Shown: piece by piece, positions 23,430 to 35,417 of the stretch
Layout: every line of letters starts with the position of its first letter
Numbering within the stretch: position 1 is the first letter of the stretch
Origin: Parietaria judaica
Taxonomy: Eukaryota; Streptophyta; Magnoliopsida; Rosales; Urticaceae
DNA: 64,000 nucleotides
Reading direction: 5' to 3'
Assembly (NCBI GenBank): GCA_954871525.1
Contig: OX940872.1
Span: 6,161,180-6,225,179 of the forward strand
The notes under the pieces: generated by a model
Database searches by the model: none
Seen by the model: the letters and a program-made list of their open reading frames with translations, nothing else
Told to the model about the DNA's origin: nothing
Program-made: the position numbers and the translations under genes

Positions 23430-26400
23430 TTAGTGGAAAAATCTCCGGCGACAACGAGCAGATCCGAGCTCCTCATACTCGGCTTTGGTTACACACATCA
23501 ATTCAAAATCAGGACTTGATGCCAGAAGCGACCCACCTCGCCAAACGCCGAGTATTGGACTGTAATAATAAATCAAGCACGTATGTTATCATAAACGGTA
23601 AAAACTAAAAACGAGCAAGCATCGAAACAACTAATAAAAATACATAGAAGGATAGTTTACTCTTGTTGAGGTGTAATCTTCACTTTATAGTCGTCGGGCA
23701 CAAGAGGCCGTAGCTCCATTTCTCTAGAATGGTGAACACAAAGATGGAAAATATAAGAAAATAATCTAATAAGAGGCACTAATGCCCCGTGAACTTTGCA
23801 TGTTGGTGCCGCTTACACCCTGAAATTCAGTTTTTGCCGGCAATGCCCCTATACTTTTAAAAAGTAACACCATTCGCACAACTCATGAGCAGCACCTGAC
23901 TTGTTTCCAGATGTATTTTTGTCCAATAAGGCGGGACTTTCATCTTAATAATTCTTGAATATTATGACTCATTGATTGCTTTACAATAGTCTAATAATCT
24001 AGTATTTTGATCTTGTTCGGTAATTATTTGACAAAAATATCTTCGAGTAAGTCATATGTTGCACAAAAGTTAACGCTTAGGGCAATGCGCTGCTTTAAGT
24101 ATGGTGCCATAATTTATATCGAAGGCAAAATGCACCAACATGCAAAGTTCGGGGCCATTACTTTCCCGCCAATTACTCATTTCCTAATTCTGAAATCAGG
24201 CAAATCCAAGGAAAGGAGATATAAGCATACAGTCTTTTGGCGAATCTAGGAAATAATGTACTCCCGCCGGTTAAAATGATGCTGCTCGAACGAAGAAAAA
24301 ATCTCAGTATGAACTATATAAAGCACTAGAAATAAAAACAAAACCACGAAGCGGAGGTTTAGATAGGGTATAAGAAAGCTACTTTTGGTATAGCACTGGA
24401 TGAAGAAGCGGGTGGCACGAATTCACAGCTCGAACAACGCACTCGGCAAGTCCGGCTTGATTCATTCCTGCAAGAACATATTCAGTTCGACTTTAAGCCC
24501 GAAATTTTCGATTCAAGTATTTCCACACATTAGCTTAAAAACTACATTTTGATTATTCAGAGGAGCTTATAAGCTGACCTAAATCAGCAGGATGGAACAG
24601 CATTTCTGGGACGAGGAATCTTTCATTTGTCAAGTCAAACTCCTACTCGAAACAATTAAACCGTTACGAAATATAAACTCAGAAAGAAAGAAAATGGAAG
24701 TAAATGTTAAGAGAGCTACGTTTTTAGCCAAATCGGTCTTCTTGCGATTCTCTGTCTTATCTGCAAGTTCAGATTGGTCCAAATTGTTTTTCATCGCTCG
24801 CTTCGTGGATTGATCTCCGTCTGTCAAAGACAGGTATTTCTGTGCTTCATCCGGGTTTTTAACAAAGCCTTTTGTGTGTGTGATACCGTCAGGAAGCACA
24901 TAAGTACACCTCATGAGGTTGTCTCTCCCAGGTTTCCTTCAGAAAACATTTCATACAAATTAGGAACTTGCAAAAACCTCGTCCATCCTAATCATTAGGG
25001 AAGACGTTAAGAAAAAGAAAACAAGTTTGAAGAAACGCAAGATATTATTGTCCATATCTTTCCTTTGGAAACTAGCTTGTGATCTCGACCTCGTAGTAAC
25101 AGAAGCCGTGTTTCTTGATTACCGAACCACTCTTCCAAGCAAAGTCTCACTATTCAAGAGAGGCACTAAGCTAGCTAATACTAAGAATATTTTGCATTTG
25201 AAAATGTGACTCATTGACGGTTAGGTCAAAACCGATACATCAAACTTACTTCAAAACGAGATAATCTATACCACACTTAAAAACGACAAAACTAAGACAA
25301 AAGACTAATGCGTAAATAATGGCATAAGATTTAAATTGCCAAAATTAAGATGGTCTAACTTGTTCTTCCCGAGCTCGTTACTCACGTGCCGCCCCTCGTT
25401 CGGGTTCCTTCTAGGAGAACTCTAACGAGGGGCGACCTTAAAAGCTCAAACCCACGCACATAAGTCTAAGTAAGCACCAAAGCTGAAAAAAACCCATCTC
25501 AGAAAACACCCTAAATGCCCAAACCCTGGTATTCAATCCAAAAACACGAACTAAAAAAGCCAGAACAAGTGAGATTAACACACCTAACAATCTTGATCAG
25601 ATGATCACACTAGTCTAAGTAGCACCAAAAGATGCAAAAGTCCCCGGCTTTCGCTCAAACCCCGACTCAAAGTACACACTAAATGCTCGAACCCATCACT
25701 TCAATCCTAAAAAAATAACTAAAATATCCAGATGTCGAGTGAGACTAACACACCAAGCAATCATGAGAATTAAACAACACAAGTCTAAGTAAACACCAAA
25801 AGCTGCAAAATTTCAAGGTTTCATCAAAAACCCATCTCCAAAAACACCTAGAAAGTTCATAACTAGTGAGACATCACCCCAAGCTGCAAACTTTCGAGCT
25901 TTTGCTGAAAACCCATCTCCAAAATCGAAGCAAATCTCCGAAGATACCTGGCGATGTCGAGATCGGCGTCGACATCGAGCGAGACGAAGCAGAGCCTCTC
26001 CTTGACGTCGTCCATGAGGAAGGCCTCGTCCATGACGTTCACCGACCGGTACGACACGAGCTCCTTCAGGTAGTTCGTCAGCGCCTTCCCGCCCAAGTCG
26101 ATCCTCTTCGCCGCGTAGTTGAGCGTGAAGTTCTGCACCACCGGCGCCGCGTGCGCGAACGAGAACCCGCAGTCCACCACCAGGCTGCACTGCGCGGCCT
26201 CGCCGCCGCCGCGCCGCCGCGAGGCCTCGTGGAGGTGCGCCAGCGCGGGCGCGTCGGCCACGTAGAGCCCCGCGAAACCGAAGTCCTCGAAGACGAGCTC
26301 GTCGGCGGCGCGCTGCGCGGAGGGGAGCGCGAAGAGGGGCTCCGTGAGGAGCAGGGAGTGGCCGGAGTGGGGCCCGGCGGGGAGGAGCGAGGCGAAGAGG

Positions 26401-26645
26401 TGGGCCCAGATGTCGCGCTGGAGGTCGGGGTGGACCAGGTGCCCGCGGTCCAGGGGGCGGCGCACGGCAGCGGAGGTGAGGTCCTCGCCGGCGGCGGAGG
26501 CGGCGGAGGGGTGCAGCCACTTCTTGGAGGATAGGGGGCGGAGGAGGCAGTTGGGGACCACGGCGGTGGGGTCCATCTCGCCGCCGAGCCCGGCCTTGAT
26601 GGTGCCGCCGCCGTTGTCGAGGACCACCACCGTCGTGGGCTGCAT
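23430..26645 (-). CDS. ARP6: Actin-related protein 6 (ARP6), 7 exons, complete
   Basis: Minus-strand exons: 26645-25948, 24936-24720, 24642-24579, 24467-24383, 24281-24231, 23723-23661, 23559-23430. Phases agree at every GT-AG junction and sum to 1308 nt (435 aa; the Arabidopsis protein is about 421). Exon 1 carries the actin-fold nucleotide loop VVLDNGGGTIKAGLGG and the plant ARP6 block DELVFEDFGFAGLYVA. Exon 2 has TYVLPDGITHTKGF, exon 3 DLTNERFLVPE, exon 5 IILTGGSTLFP, and exon 7 PILGVWRGGSLLAS with the terminal CRRRFFH. ARP6 (ESD1/SUF3) is a subunit of the SWR1 complex, which deposits H2A.Z and in Arabidopsis keeps FLC active. Exon 1 is very GC-rich with the ATG at 26645. Intron 1 contains tandem repeats and intron 5 a MITE-like inverted repeat. 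The exon 5 acceptor could shift by 3 nt. Confidence 0.96.
23779..24161. mobile_element. MITE-like inverted repeat in ARP6 intron 5
   Basis: Arms of about 30 bp at both ends: left 23780-23809 contains TGAACTTTGCATGTTGGTGC, and the right arm (about 24129-24160) is its near-exact inverse. The interior is AT-rich and non-coding. A clear TSD could not be defined, so the superfamily is left open. Confidence 0.65.
25390..25434. repeat. GC-rich hairpin in ARP6 intron 1
   Basis: An 11-bp perfect inverted repeat, CGCCCCTCGTT / AACGAGGGGCG, with a 23-nt loop. It stands out from the AT-rich intron. No function is implied. Confidence 0.7.
25463..25940. repeat. Tandem repeats in ARP6 intron 1
   Basis: Three diverged units begin at 25463, 25612 and 25782 with AGTCTAAGTAA-CACCAAA-like sequence, and share ACCCATCTC-AAAACAC, CTAAATGC and GTGAGA-TAACACACC blocks. 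Period is 149-170 bp. The last unit runs up to within a few bases of the exon 1 donor. Confidence 0.75.
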
Positions 26646-27890
26646 TGCTCCGGCGAGGAGAGACTCGTTCAGTGAGGGAGATTTTTGCTTTCTTCTTCTT
26701 CTTCTTTTCGAGGATTAATAAATAACAGAGAAGTAAAATAATAATTTTACAATTTAAAGTGAAAAAAAAAAAAAAAAAAACTAAGAGGCAAAAATTAAGA
26801 AGTAAAAGACAAACATGTCTTTAGTTTTCTAAAAAATGATAAGGCAAATTGATATGATTGGTCAGGTGATCACTTTCGCCGATAAATTATTATCGATGAA
26901 TTTATTGTTTGGTAATAGATTAATCGATGAAAATTATATAAAATTTTAAGTTATCGTTATCGATACTTACCGACTAATTAATAAGTTATAGATAGGTTTA
27001 TCGATGAAAAATATATATAAAAAATTTATGTATATTTATATTCAACTTTTATATAGTCTCCAAAATGTTAATATAATAGAATGTCATAATATATCTTAGA
27101 CCAACTAACAATTGTAATTTAGTCTTAAACATAAACATAAAGGATACATATACTACTTCGCTCTTCTAAAACGGTACAATGTGCTCTAACAACGTCTTTA
27201 CTCAATTTCATACAAGGATATACTTAAACCAAGTTTTTCGAATTTTAAAATATCAATTTTCAACAATTTAGTTAAAAAAAATCAAAAAAAATAGTTGAAT
27301 CAATTTACAGTAATTTTTTCATTAAAAAAAGAAAGTTGAGAAAAGTTATAGGTCGTTATAGAAACATGAAATATTGATGTAGCGTAAGAAAGTGACAAGT
27401 TTATGAGGTAAAGTGATTAAAAAAAGTTCAAAATGTAATAAAGTTCTAATTGTAAAATTCCAAAATACAGATGATTTATACAAAATTCAAATTGGGTTAG
27501 TTTTCAGCTTCACGTTATTGATAAAACTTTGTGCCTGTTGATTGTCAATTGCTGATTTTTTTTTTTTGTATTTTTTTTTTATGCCATAAACTTAATAGGA
27601 CTAATCACTTTTTGGTCCCACATTGATATTTTAGAAACGAAATTAGTTTTTCTCAGTGATAAATAACCAAGTCACTTTGTAGATCATCATTCTTGATAAG
27701 GTACCAAGAAAAATGTCTCATTTCTGAAACAATTTAAAAATGGCTAAAGCATTTTATTTTTATTTCAAAGGATAAATTCATGCATATTGTGTGAAATCAT
27801 CAATAGAGATTCAAAGGTCTTAGTCAAGTATCAATAAAAGGTGTCTTTAAGATAATAAGGATTTGTATTTTTGTGTAATTCTTCCTTTTT
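26646..27890. other. ARP6 5' flank and intergenic DNA
   Basis: The first ~75 bp (minus strand) form a probable 5' UTR with a GAA-rich tract. Beyond it is AT-rich DNA with repeated ATCGATGAA words at about 26890-27010. No gene recognised. Confidence 0.5.
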
Positions 27891-27898
27891 AATACTAT

Positions 27899-28335
27899 CA
27901 GTGGCGAGGCCACATAGAGCCAGGTGGAGACAATGGACCCACTTAGTTAGCCCATCCAATAGAAAAGCTTTAAAAATTGCCCCCAGTTATTTTTTGTTTC
28001 GTTTGTTTAAATGCTTCAAATTTAGTTTCTCCTTCTCCATATTTTCTTTCTCTGCGCCGACTTAGTAGCATTAGGTATATTTTAATTAGGATTTATGTAT
28101 TTCTCATGGAAATTAAAAGCATACATTCATGTCCTAGTATTTAGGAGTTTGTTATGTACTTATGTTTAGTTGATATAGTGGCAGTGTGATCATTTGATCG
28201 TGGCTAGGGCAATTTTTTTTTTTCTTTCTTTGTTTCAATAATCAATATAATATTATCTGAATTTTAATGTTATATCTTATTTTTCAAAATTTAATTTTTC
28301 GCCCCCCCTTCCGATAATTCCTGGCTTCGCCACTG
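27899..28335. mobile_element. hAT MITE with CAGTGGCGARGCCA ends
   Basis: The terminal inverted repeats CAGTGGCGAGGCCA and (inverted) CAGTGGCGAAGCCA match in 13 of 14 bases. Flanks AATACTAT (27891-27898) and AACACTAT (28336-28343) form an 8-bp TSD with one mismatch. CAG-starting termini and the 8-bp TSD are standard for hAT. There is no transposase, so it is non-autonomous (437 bp). Confidence 0.88.
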
Positions 28336-28343
28336 AACACTAT

Positions 28344-28589
28344 TATGAGTAATTAATCCTGAAGAAAGTTAATAAAAAAGACTATTATGAGGTATGATCA
28401 GTCTCTTAACTTTATATATATATAAGCATCTATTAGTTATTAATAAATAAATGCTTTGGCATCTACCAAAAGTAATTATGGTAAGTATCGGTAAATAAGC
28501 GGAAAAAAAAAACATGTAAAACAATAAAGTACAAATAAAATTTATAGTTCCAATTGTGTCTCGCTCAGGTGAAATAAAGACAAGAGATC
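28344..28589. other. Short AT-rich spacer
   Basis: Nothing recognised between the hAT MITE and LINE copy 3. Confidence 0.5.
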
Positions 28590-31587
28590 TTTATTCGAAG
28601 CTACAGCGAGAACCACATTGATGCGAGTATCCGAGACGACCCCGGCCTTGTCACACGATTTACGGGGACTTATGGAGAACCGAGTCAGGCGTTACGTCAT
28701 CTCTCGTGGGAGCCTTTGAGAAGGATACATATTAGCCCGTGGTTGTGTACGGGAGACTTTAATAAGATTTTCATTTTATTTTGAACACATAAGCCGGACA
28801 CGACGTCAGGCGTATGATATGATGATGTTTGCAAAGACTTTTGAGGTATGTAATTTGATTGATTTGGGGGTTCAAGGGAGAACTTTGTACTTGGAACAAT
28901 ATAAAAAGTGGAAATAGGAACATCCATCGTTGGCTTGATCGCACGTGTGTCAACCCGGCGTGGAAGAGAGTGTATCTGGTGGGGGTGGTAAACGTTTTGG
29001 ATTATTGGAGCTCGGATCATAGTTACCTTATTGATAAGGTTGGAATACCACCTACCCGGTCGGGCGGATCCGGTTTTGCCACCTGTTGGGAGTTTAAGGC
29101 GGTTGCCTTCTTGATAAAGGTTGTGAGGGAATTGTCTGTGGAGCTTGGCGATTCGGCCAGGGTACAACAACCGGCGATTTTTGTGCTATTAGGCTTTCGC
29201 TGTGCAAAGCAGCGCTTCGAACTTGGGTGAATACCCATTTAGGGTTCCAGGAAAGACGTATTCTGGAGTTATCGACTAAGCTCGAAGGGGCTTATAAAGA
29301 AGAGTTCACGCCGATTATTAGTAACGAGATCAAAAGGATGCAAGCGGACCTTGATTCTCTTATTATGGCGGAAGAGCATTTTTGGAAACAACGACTAGAG
29401 CGTATTGGCTCCAAGATAGTGAGAAAAATACAGCATATTTCCACTCTAGAACCGTCCGCTGAAAAGCACAAAATGGCATCCGAGGTATTTTCAATGAATA
29501 TGGGGAGTGGGTTACTTCAGAGAACGACATCTATAGGGTTTCCAAAAATTATTTCCTGGACATCGTTCGGTGCAACGACGCCCACGAGGTTGATTTCCAA
29601 CCAATTACTTGTGAGGATGTATCCTCGCTTTCGGATTCGCAACAAGTCATTGTGGGAGATGAGTACTCCGGGGAGGAAATCGATTAGGACTCTTGCATGG
29701 TTTGCATGCTGACCCACGGCTTCCCCAGTCTCGTACCTCCTCTTTGCGGACGATAACATTCTTTTTTGCAAAGCGAGTATAGACTGTTGTACCCGGAGTG
29801 TTTCATTGCGAGAGTTCTTATAGCAAAATACTTTCCGGTCATCAGTGCGTGATTTTGAATGTAAAGGTCATTTCTCCTTCTTATGCAAGAGTCTATGTTG
29901 GGGCCAAGACTTAATTCGTAGGGAATTCAGTGACAAATCGGGGAAGGGAATTTGAGAGCTTTCAAGCAACCTTGGATCCCTGGAGCCCATGCCTTCTCGT
30001 TAGTCTTGGAGGAGCCGAATGATGATTAACCTTGGAGAGTCACTGATTTCTTATCCAATAGGAAGTGGAATAGAAACTTAGTGGAGGCTTTGATGGCCCT
30101 CTTTGATGCCGAGGCGATCATTAAAATTCATTTCGGGAACGGTAGTTCCAATGAACAGGTTGTTTGGTATTTTGAAGAAAACGGCATGTACTCGGTCCAA
30201 TACGGGTATCGGTCAGCGATGATGGAGACGAGGGAAGGACCTTCGTGTTTAATTTCATCGAACCAAGGTGGTGAAAGAAATTGTAGGAGTTACAAATCCC
30301 ACCTAAAATCAAGCATTTGGTGTGGAGGGCGTGGTTTAAAAGTTATCAAGACGTTCGGTGCGCTCTGGGGATGTGGGGTCGCTTTCCTTTTTGTAAGCTT
30401 TGTGGGACAATCCCGGAGGATGCTTTCCATGCTCTTTGGGTTGTGAAAGGGCCCGAGCATTGTGGAGGTGCTCGGCGTTGCAAAGGTAGGTAGAAAAAAC
30501 GGGATTTGTTCTTTTTCAAAAACTTTGCTTGCGGGTGTTTGAGGTTCGCACCGAGGCGGATTTGGGGTTGTTTTGTGGTCTTATTTGCGCTTCGTGGTCC
30601 GACCGCAACCAACGGCTTTTTGAACACCATATAAAGCAAGGTTTAAAATGCCGCTTGCCGATGTCGTTTCGCATTTTTCGTTTTACGGATATATCGCTTG
30701 CCGATGGGTATGTCGATGGGCAAATGGTAAAAAAAGGGCATGCCGCATGCCTCATATACCGCATATACCGCATGGGCATACCGCATGCCGATTGGGTTTT
30801 CGATGGATATTTTGTAAAAAATATTTGAGTATTTAAGCAAGATATTTATATAGGTTCAAAACTACATATTTAATAAATACGAGACATAATTGTATACAAC
30901 AAAATACATTTGTAACTTAAATATGTAGGTGAAATGCATAATGTTAAGTCACTTTATTAGTTTAAGTGTATAATATTAAGTCAAATTATTATGTAAAGTG
31001 AATATGTATGTTAAGTGTGAAATATTAAGTGAATATGCATGTTAATTGTATATGTGTATGTTAACAAATTTAATATTAGTTGAAGTGTATAATATTAAAT
31101 GAATGAATATATATATATATATATGTATATATATATTAAGTGTATATGTATGTTAGGTGAAGTTCATATGTATATTTGTATAATATTATTTGAAGTGTAT
31201 AATATTAAGTTAAATTATTAGGTGAAGTGTATGTTAAGTGTGAATGTGTGATATTAGCTCTTGTGCAAGTATAATTATTTTTGCCAAAAATTTAATTGGT
31301 ATTTTTGCCAAAATCTACCGAAAGTTTAACTTTTAGCAAAATTCTATCCATTTTTCGCACAATTTACACACAAAAGCGAAAAACAAAATTCCATCCACTT
31401 ACCCATGCGAAAAATGCGAAAAATGGTAAATATCCAGCGAAACGACAGGGTTTTCGTTTCGCATACCTCCGAAAAACAAAAATCGGTCGAAATATCGACC
31501 GATTTTCGCGAAATTTTACACCTTGATATAAAGCCCTCGGAGGCATAGGTAGGGGAGGTGTCTAGTTGGCTTGGAAGCTACCGTGAG
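28590..31587 (+). mobile_element. LINE copy 3, highly degraded, with inserted MITEs
   Basis: In-order remnants of an L1 element are visible across frames: endonuclease (RFTGTYGEPSQALRHLSWEP and LCTGDFNKI near 28660-28770, a WSSDHS motif near 29010), the linker (EEHFWKQR near 29370), a short RT active-site relic (FADDNILFCKAS near 29750; most of the palm is gone), the connection and zf-RVT region (29860-30440), and the start of the RNase H region (about 30480-30628). It is interrupted at 30637 by a hAT MITE and continues from 31534 to 31587, where a second MITE sits. Many stops and frame changes. The 5' boundary is approximate. Confidence 0.75.
30637..31525. mobile_element. hAT MITE with CAAGGTTTTAAAT-like ends, inside LINE copy 3
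   Basis: Ends CAAGGTTTAAAATG and (inverted) CAAGGTGTAAAATT. Exact 8-bp TSD ATATAAAG at 30629-30636 and 31526-31533. LINE homology resumes on both sides, proving the insertion. The subterminal DNA is rich in GCATGCCG and CATATACCGCAT words, and the interior is AT-rich without an ORF. 889 bp. Confidence 0.88.
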
Positions 31588-31773
31588 TCCAACGTATTAA
31601 ATTTCTCGAATATCCATCGGCATGCCCACCGAAAATCTTTTTTCGAGGATATGCAAAACGATACATCCATCGGCATACTCATCGACATACCTATCGAGAT
31701 ACCCATCGACAAACGACATATCCGTAAAATAAAAAGTGCGAAACGACATCGGCGGGCGATATTTAAAACCTTG
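31588..31773. mobile_element. Second hAT MITE of the CAAGGTTTTAAAT family
   Basis: The right end (inverted) reads CAAGGTTTTAAATATCG and the left shows a decayed CAACGTATTAAAT. Flanks ACCGTGAG (31580-31587) and ACCGTGAC (31774-31781) match in 7 of 8 bases. The interior carries CATCGGCATG words and ends with sequence closely inverse to the left part of the 30637 element. It ends 67 bp before the BRIZ2 start codon. Confidence 0.65.
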
Positions 31774-31840
31774 ACCGTGACTACCGGATTTCTATAATTA
31801 ATCCTTTCTCTCTCTCTGACTGAGCCGACTCGTGGAAGGC

Positions 31841-34800
31841 ATGTTCTTCATCCGAGTCCACTCGGTGGACCCCAACAAGCCTCTCGATCTGGAGTTCACC
31901 AACGCCATCGCCAGGAGATCGCCGCCATGGGAGAGCCCCACCTCCGCCTCCACCTCCAACTTCACCGAGCGCCGCGGCGTCACTCACCTCTTCCGGACCG
32001 TCGCGCCGTCCTCGCCGGAGAGCCACTCCACCGTCCTCTTCGTCATCGCCGTCCCCACCAGCTTCTCCTCCGAGGACTTCTTGCGCTTCTGCGGGACCCG
32101 CGTCGACCACATCGCCGAGCTCGTCTTCATCAGGTAGTACCTAATTCATCGATTGATTGATTGCTGTTCGGCTGATCAATGTTTGTGGAAATGGAAATTG
32201 AATTTGGTGATTTTGAGGCTTGAATTTGATCACTAGTTGAACGATTAGCTTCCTTTCATGTTTATTCAGATGATTTTGGGCTTAAATTTGCTTAAGAACA
32301 ATGAGATTCTTCCCTGCGATTTGCTTTTCTTTTCAGTTTGATTCGACGATTTTGAGCCATATTTTGATGATCAAAGAACTCTTATCTGTTCGGGAATATA
32401 GCGCTTTTTAGCTGATATTTAATGTCTTGTATGGCGGTAATCGGAACTGAGTATTGAGTTATTTCGATTCAGGAATGATGCAATGGAGGATCGTTACAGT
32501 GTTATGGTTAAGATTACGAATCAGACGATGGCTGACGGATTTTACTACAGCTTGAATGGGAAAAACTTTTCGCCAAGCGAGGTTGATCATTTTTCGTTAT
32601 CACGTTAGTGCTGTGGAGGGTTGATGGATTTATTTATCCTCGAACGTCTTCGGGTCCTTGATTTTTGTAGGCTGAGGTTTGTCACATTCTTTTTCTGCGT
32701 TCTGCGGAGTTCACGGATTCAGCTGATATAGCCGGAACGCCCCCGGACGGGTGCACGGAATTACCGACTTGCCCTGTTTGTATCGGTGAGATACATAAGA
32801 CTGTGCTAATGTTTCCAATGTATTTTTGGTAAAGATAGTTTCTTATTATCGGCTATCTTTACTGATTCGTCGTTGTTTATATCTTCGGTTCAGAGAGGTT
32901 GGATCCGGACACTAGCGGGATACTGACTGCGATTTGTGACCATTCCTTTCAATGCTCTTGCACTTCAAAGTGGACTAATGTATCTTGCCAGGTGAGAGTT
33001 TATTGATTTACTTATGATCAAAGTGATTGCATGTTGTTGTTGTTCTATTACCATGTTACGACCTGGGATTCGATGTTTACAAGCTTTTTTTGAACGAGTC
33101 CTCTCTATGTGTGCTCGTTTTTAGGTTTGCCGATTCTTTCAGCAGCAGGATGACGTTCCAACTTGTTCTGTTTGCGGAACATCAGAAAATCTGTGGGTTT
33201 GTGTGATATGTGGATTTGTAGGATGTGGAAGGTAATTATAAGTCATATCTCCATATTTTTCTTCTAAAGCACGGCTATTTTTAGGTCCCAAAGATTATAA
33301 AGCTGCTATTTAATATCAAGTTCTGTAATTTCATGTTTCCTGAGATTATTCGAATTATGTTTTCATACCGTGATTACGACCACACGATTGAAGGTACAAA
33401 GAGGGGCATGCAATTAGGCACTGGAAGGAGACCCAACACCGATACTCTCTTGAATTAACAACGCAGCTAATCTGGGATTACGTGGGTGATAATTTCGTTC
33501 ACCGACTAAACCACTCGAAAGTTGAGAAGACGTACTCCCAATGCTTGTCAGTTGAAGGAGACTGCGGTAATTGTACATGCAGTGAGGAAGAATCCGGTTA
33601 CAGTGGAGCTCTCTACAGCAGTAAAGTTGACGTGGTAATAATAACTTAAAGAAACTCGTTTATGTAAATATTATATTGGTAATGTAATAGAAGTCGGACA
33701 CTCAAATTCACAAAACAATTCGTGAAGCCAATCGGTTAATCTCCCCGCTAATCCAAAGGTGGGAATTATAGGGTGATTAGAGTACATAATCACCGGGTAT
33801 GTATAAATTACCCAAATGCCCTTTTCATCATAAACAAAAAGACTTTAAATACATAAGAACATTCTAACGACCCAAACACCCTTCCTCCTCCAATAAGTGA
33901 TCATTTCATTTCTAAATAATCTTACGATGTTATGTTTTTTCATGCTTTTCTTTCCAACACAGATTAATGTTTCGATATGTTATTCGACTACAGATAATGG
34001 ACGAGTACAACCATCTTCTTGCCAGCCAGCTTGAGGCTCAGAGACAAGTATGTAATTACAAACCTATTTTTATTTACTTTATTTCTAAATTTCTATACCA
34101 CCATGCAAGTAAATATTTTATGGCGAATGAACTAAATATTTCAGAATTGTCCATAAGTATATCATAATTTATTGAGACATCCCATGTTAAAAAGGCTACC
34201 CATTGCTGCACTAGAAGCAGAAGTGATTGTGGATTATTCAAGAATCAAAGTCGATTCATTTTACAAAAATTAAATATAAATAAAGTTTAATTTGTTGAAA
34301 ATTTGAATGTTCTTTTCTTTTTGTATATTTGATTCAGGTTCTTTTTGAATTATCAGGATTCAGTTTGGCGTATTTCATATACTGTTTTCTATCCCCAAGT
34401 AACCGCTCTTTGGTGAATCCTTTTTTTATTTATTTTCAGTTTTACGAGTCTCTCCTAACGGATGCCAAAAGTAAAGTAGAGAGCAGAGTGTCGGTAGCAG
34501 TCGAGAGGGCCGTGGCTTCCAAAATGCAAGACGTACAAAACAAACTTGACAATAGCGGAGAGGAAAAAATTGTCGTTGCTAGTGTAAGTCTATGATTTCA
34601 CACACGTAATTCGGAAATTCCCCAATTTGTACCTTGTTTCTATTTTCCTTTCATATCACATCTCCGGTTTTTTATTGTCTGGTTATCTTGTTTACTGTAG
34701 GTCAACCGAAAACTCATCAAAGACCAAGAAGTTTTGCGTAAAAGGTTCAAGGAAATTGAAGAGAGGTATGATTTTCCATGAACCAAAGATACGCCGACAT

Positions 34801-35417
34801 CGTACTTATCAGTTATCTTTATTGCTCACTTATCATTATCTTCTCATTGTCAGAGAATCTGCGGCGCTGAAATTACGGGATGAGAAAATACTCGATCTCG
34901 AAGAACAGGTATTTCTTAAAACTTAGTGCTTAGAACTATGGGTGAAATGTTAGTACCAGTTCCCAATGCCGGTTTAAAACAAGGATTTTTTCTTTTTTGG
35001 TGAAATACTTGGAACTGGAATTCCCTGCCTCGGTTTTTGAGAACTAGGACTGTGACCAATTTTCACAAATTGGGACAGGAATATTCCCAGTACTGTCTCC
35101 CGGAGAAACCGGTTTTTACACAACCGATACGGGGAGTTGAAATTCCCAGAAAACCAGGACCTGGCGAAAAAATTGTCAAAACCACAGTTTCCAGTTTCAC
35201 CCGGACTTAGAAATGGTAATTTTTCTTTTAAGGCTTCAGAATTGTCGTTTATATGCAGATTAGGGACCTCACCGTGTTCATCGAGGCCCAAAAGACGCTC
35301 AAGGACATGGGAGATTCCGATGGAATCAGAGGAGGAACGGTCCTACCGATGCGCTCAGAGCAATCTTCCCAAGCCGGTGGCAAAAAGCCGACGAAATCAG
35401 GACGGAGAAGGAATTAA
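31841..35417 (+). CDS. BRIZ2: BRIZ2-like RING/ZnF-UBP E3 ubiquitin ligase, 11 exons, complete
   Basis: Exons: 31841-32133, 32473-32581, 32671-32785, 32894-32991, 33125-33231, 33394-33634, 33994-34047, 34440-34583, 34701-34765, 34854-34908, 35259-35417. All are GT-AG and in phase, 1440 nt (479 aa). Domain order is that of BRAP2 homologues: N-terminal BRAP2 domain (to about residue 160), a RING (about 168-209, CPVCIERLDP...CDHSFQCSC), ZnF-UBP (about 215-285, [21 protein letters not shown]), a coiled coil (about 320-450), and a basic tail. In Arabidopsis BRIZ1 and BRIZ2 form a heteromeric E3 required for seed germination; this copy resembles BRIZ2 (AT2G26000) more in the IRDLTVFIEAQKTL block. 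The start is the ATG giving MFFIRVHSVDP. The 5' flank is transposon DNA, and intron 10 carries a hAT MITE. Confidence 0.94.
34937..35205. mobile_element. hAT-type MITE in BRIZ2 intron 10
   Basis: Ends TATGGGTGAAAT and (inverted) TCCGGGTGAAAC. Flanks CTTAGAAC (34929-34936) and CTTAGAAA (35206-35213) match in 7 of 8 bases. The interior repeats GGAACTGG- and CCGGTTT-like words, as does the 10989 element, so both are probably one family. It makes up most of this 350-nt intron. Confidence 0.65.

Noticed and set aside
25813..26718. Long ORFs in other frames over ARP6 exon 1
   Set aside because: Shadows of a GC-rich exon; the ARP6 frame alone has family motifs and matching splice sites.
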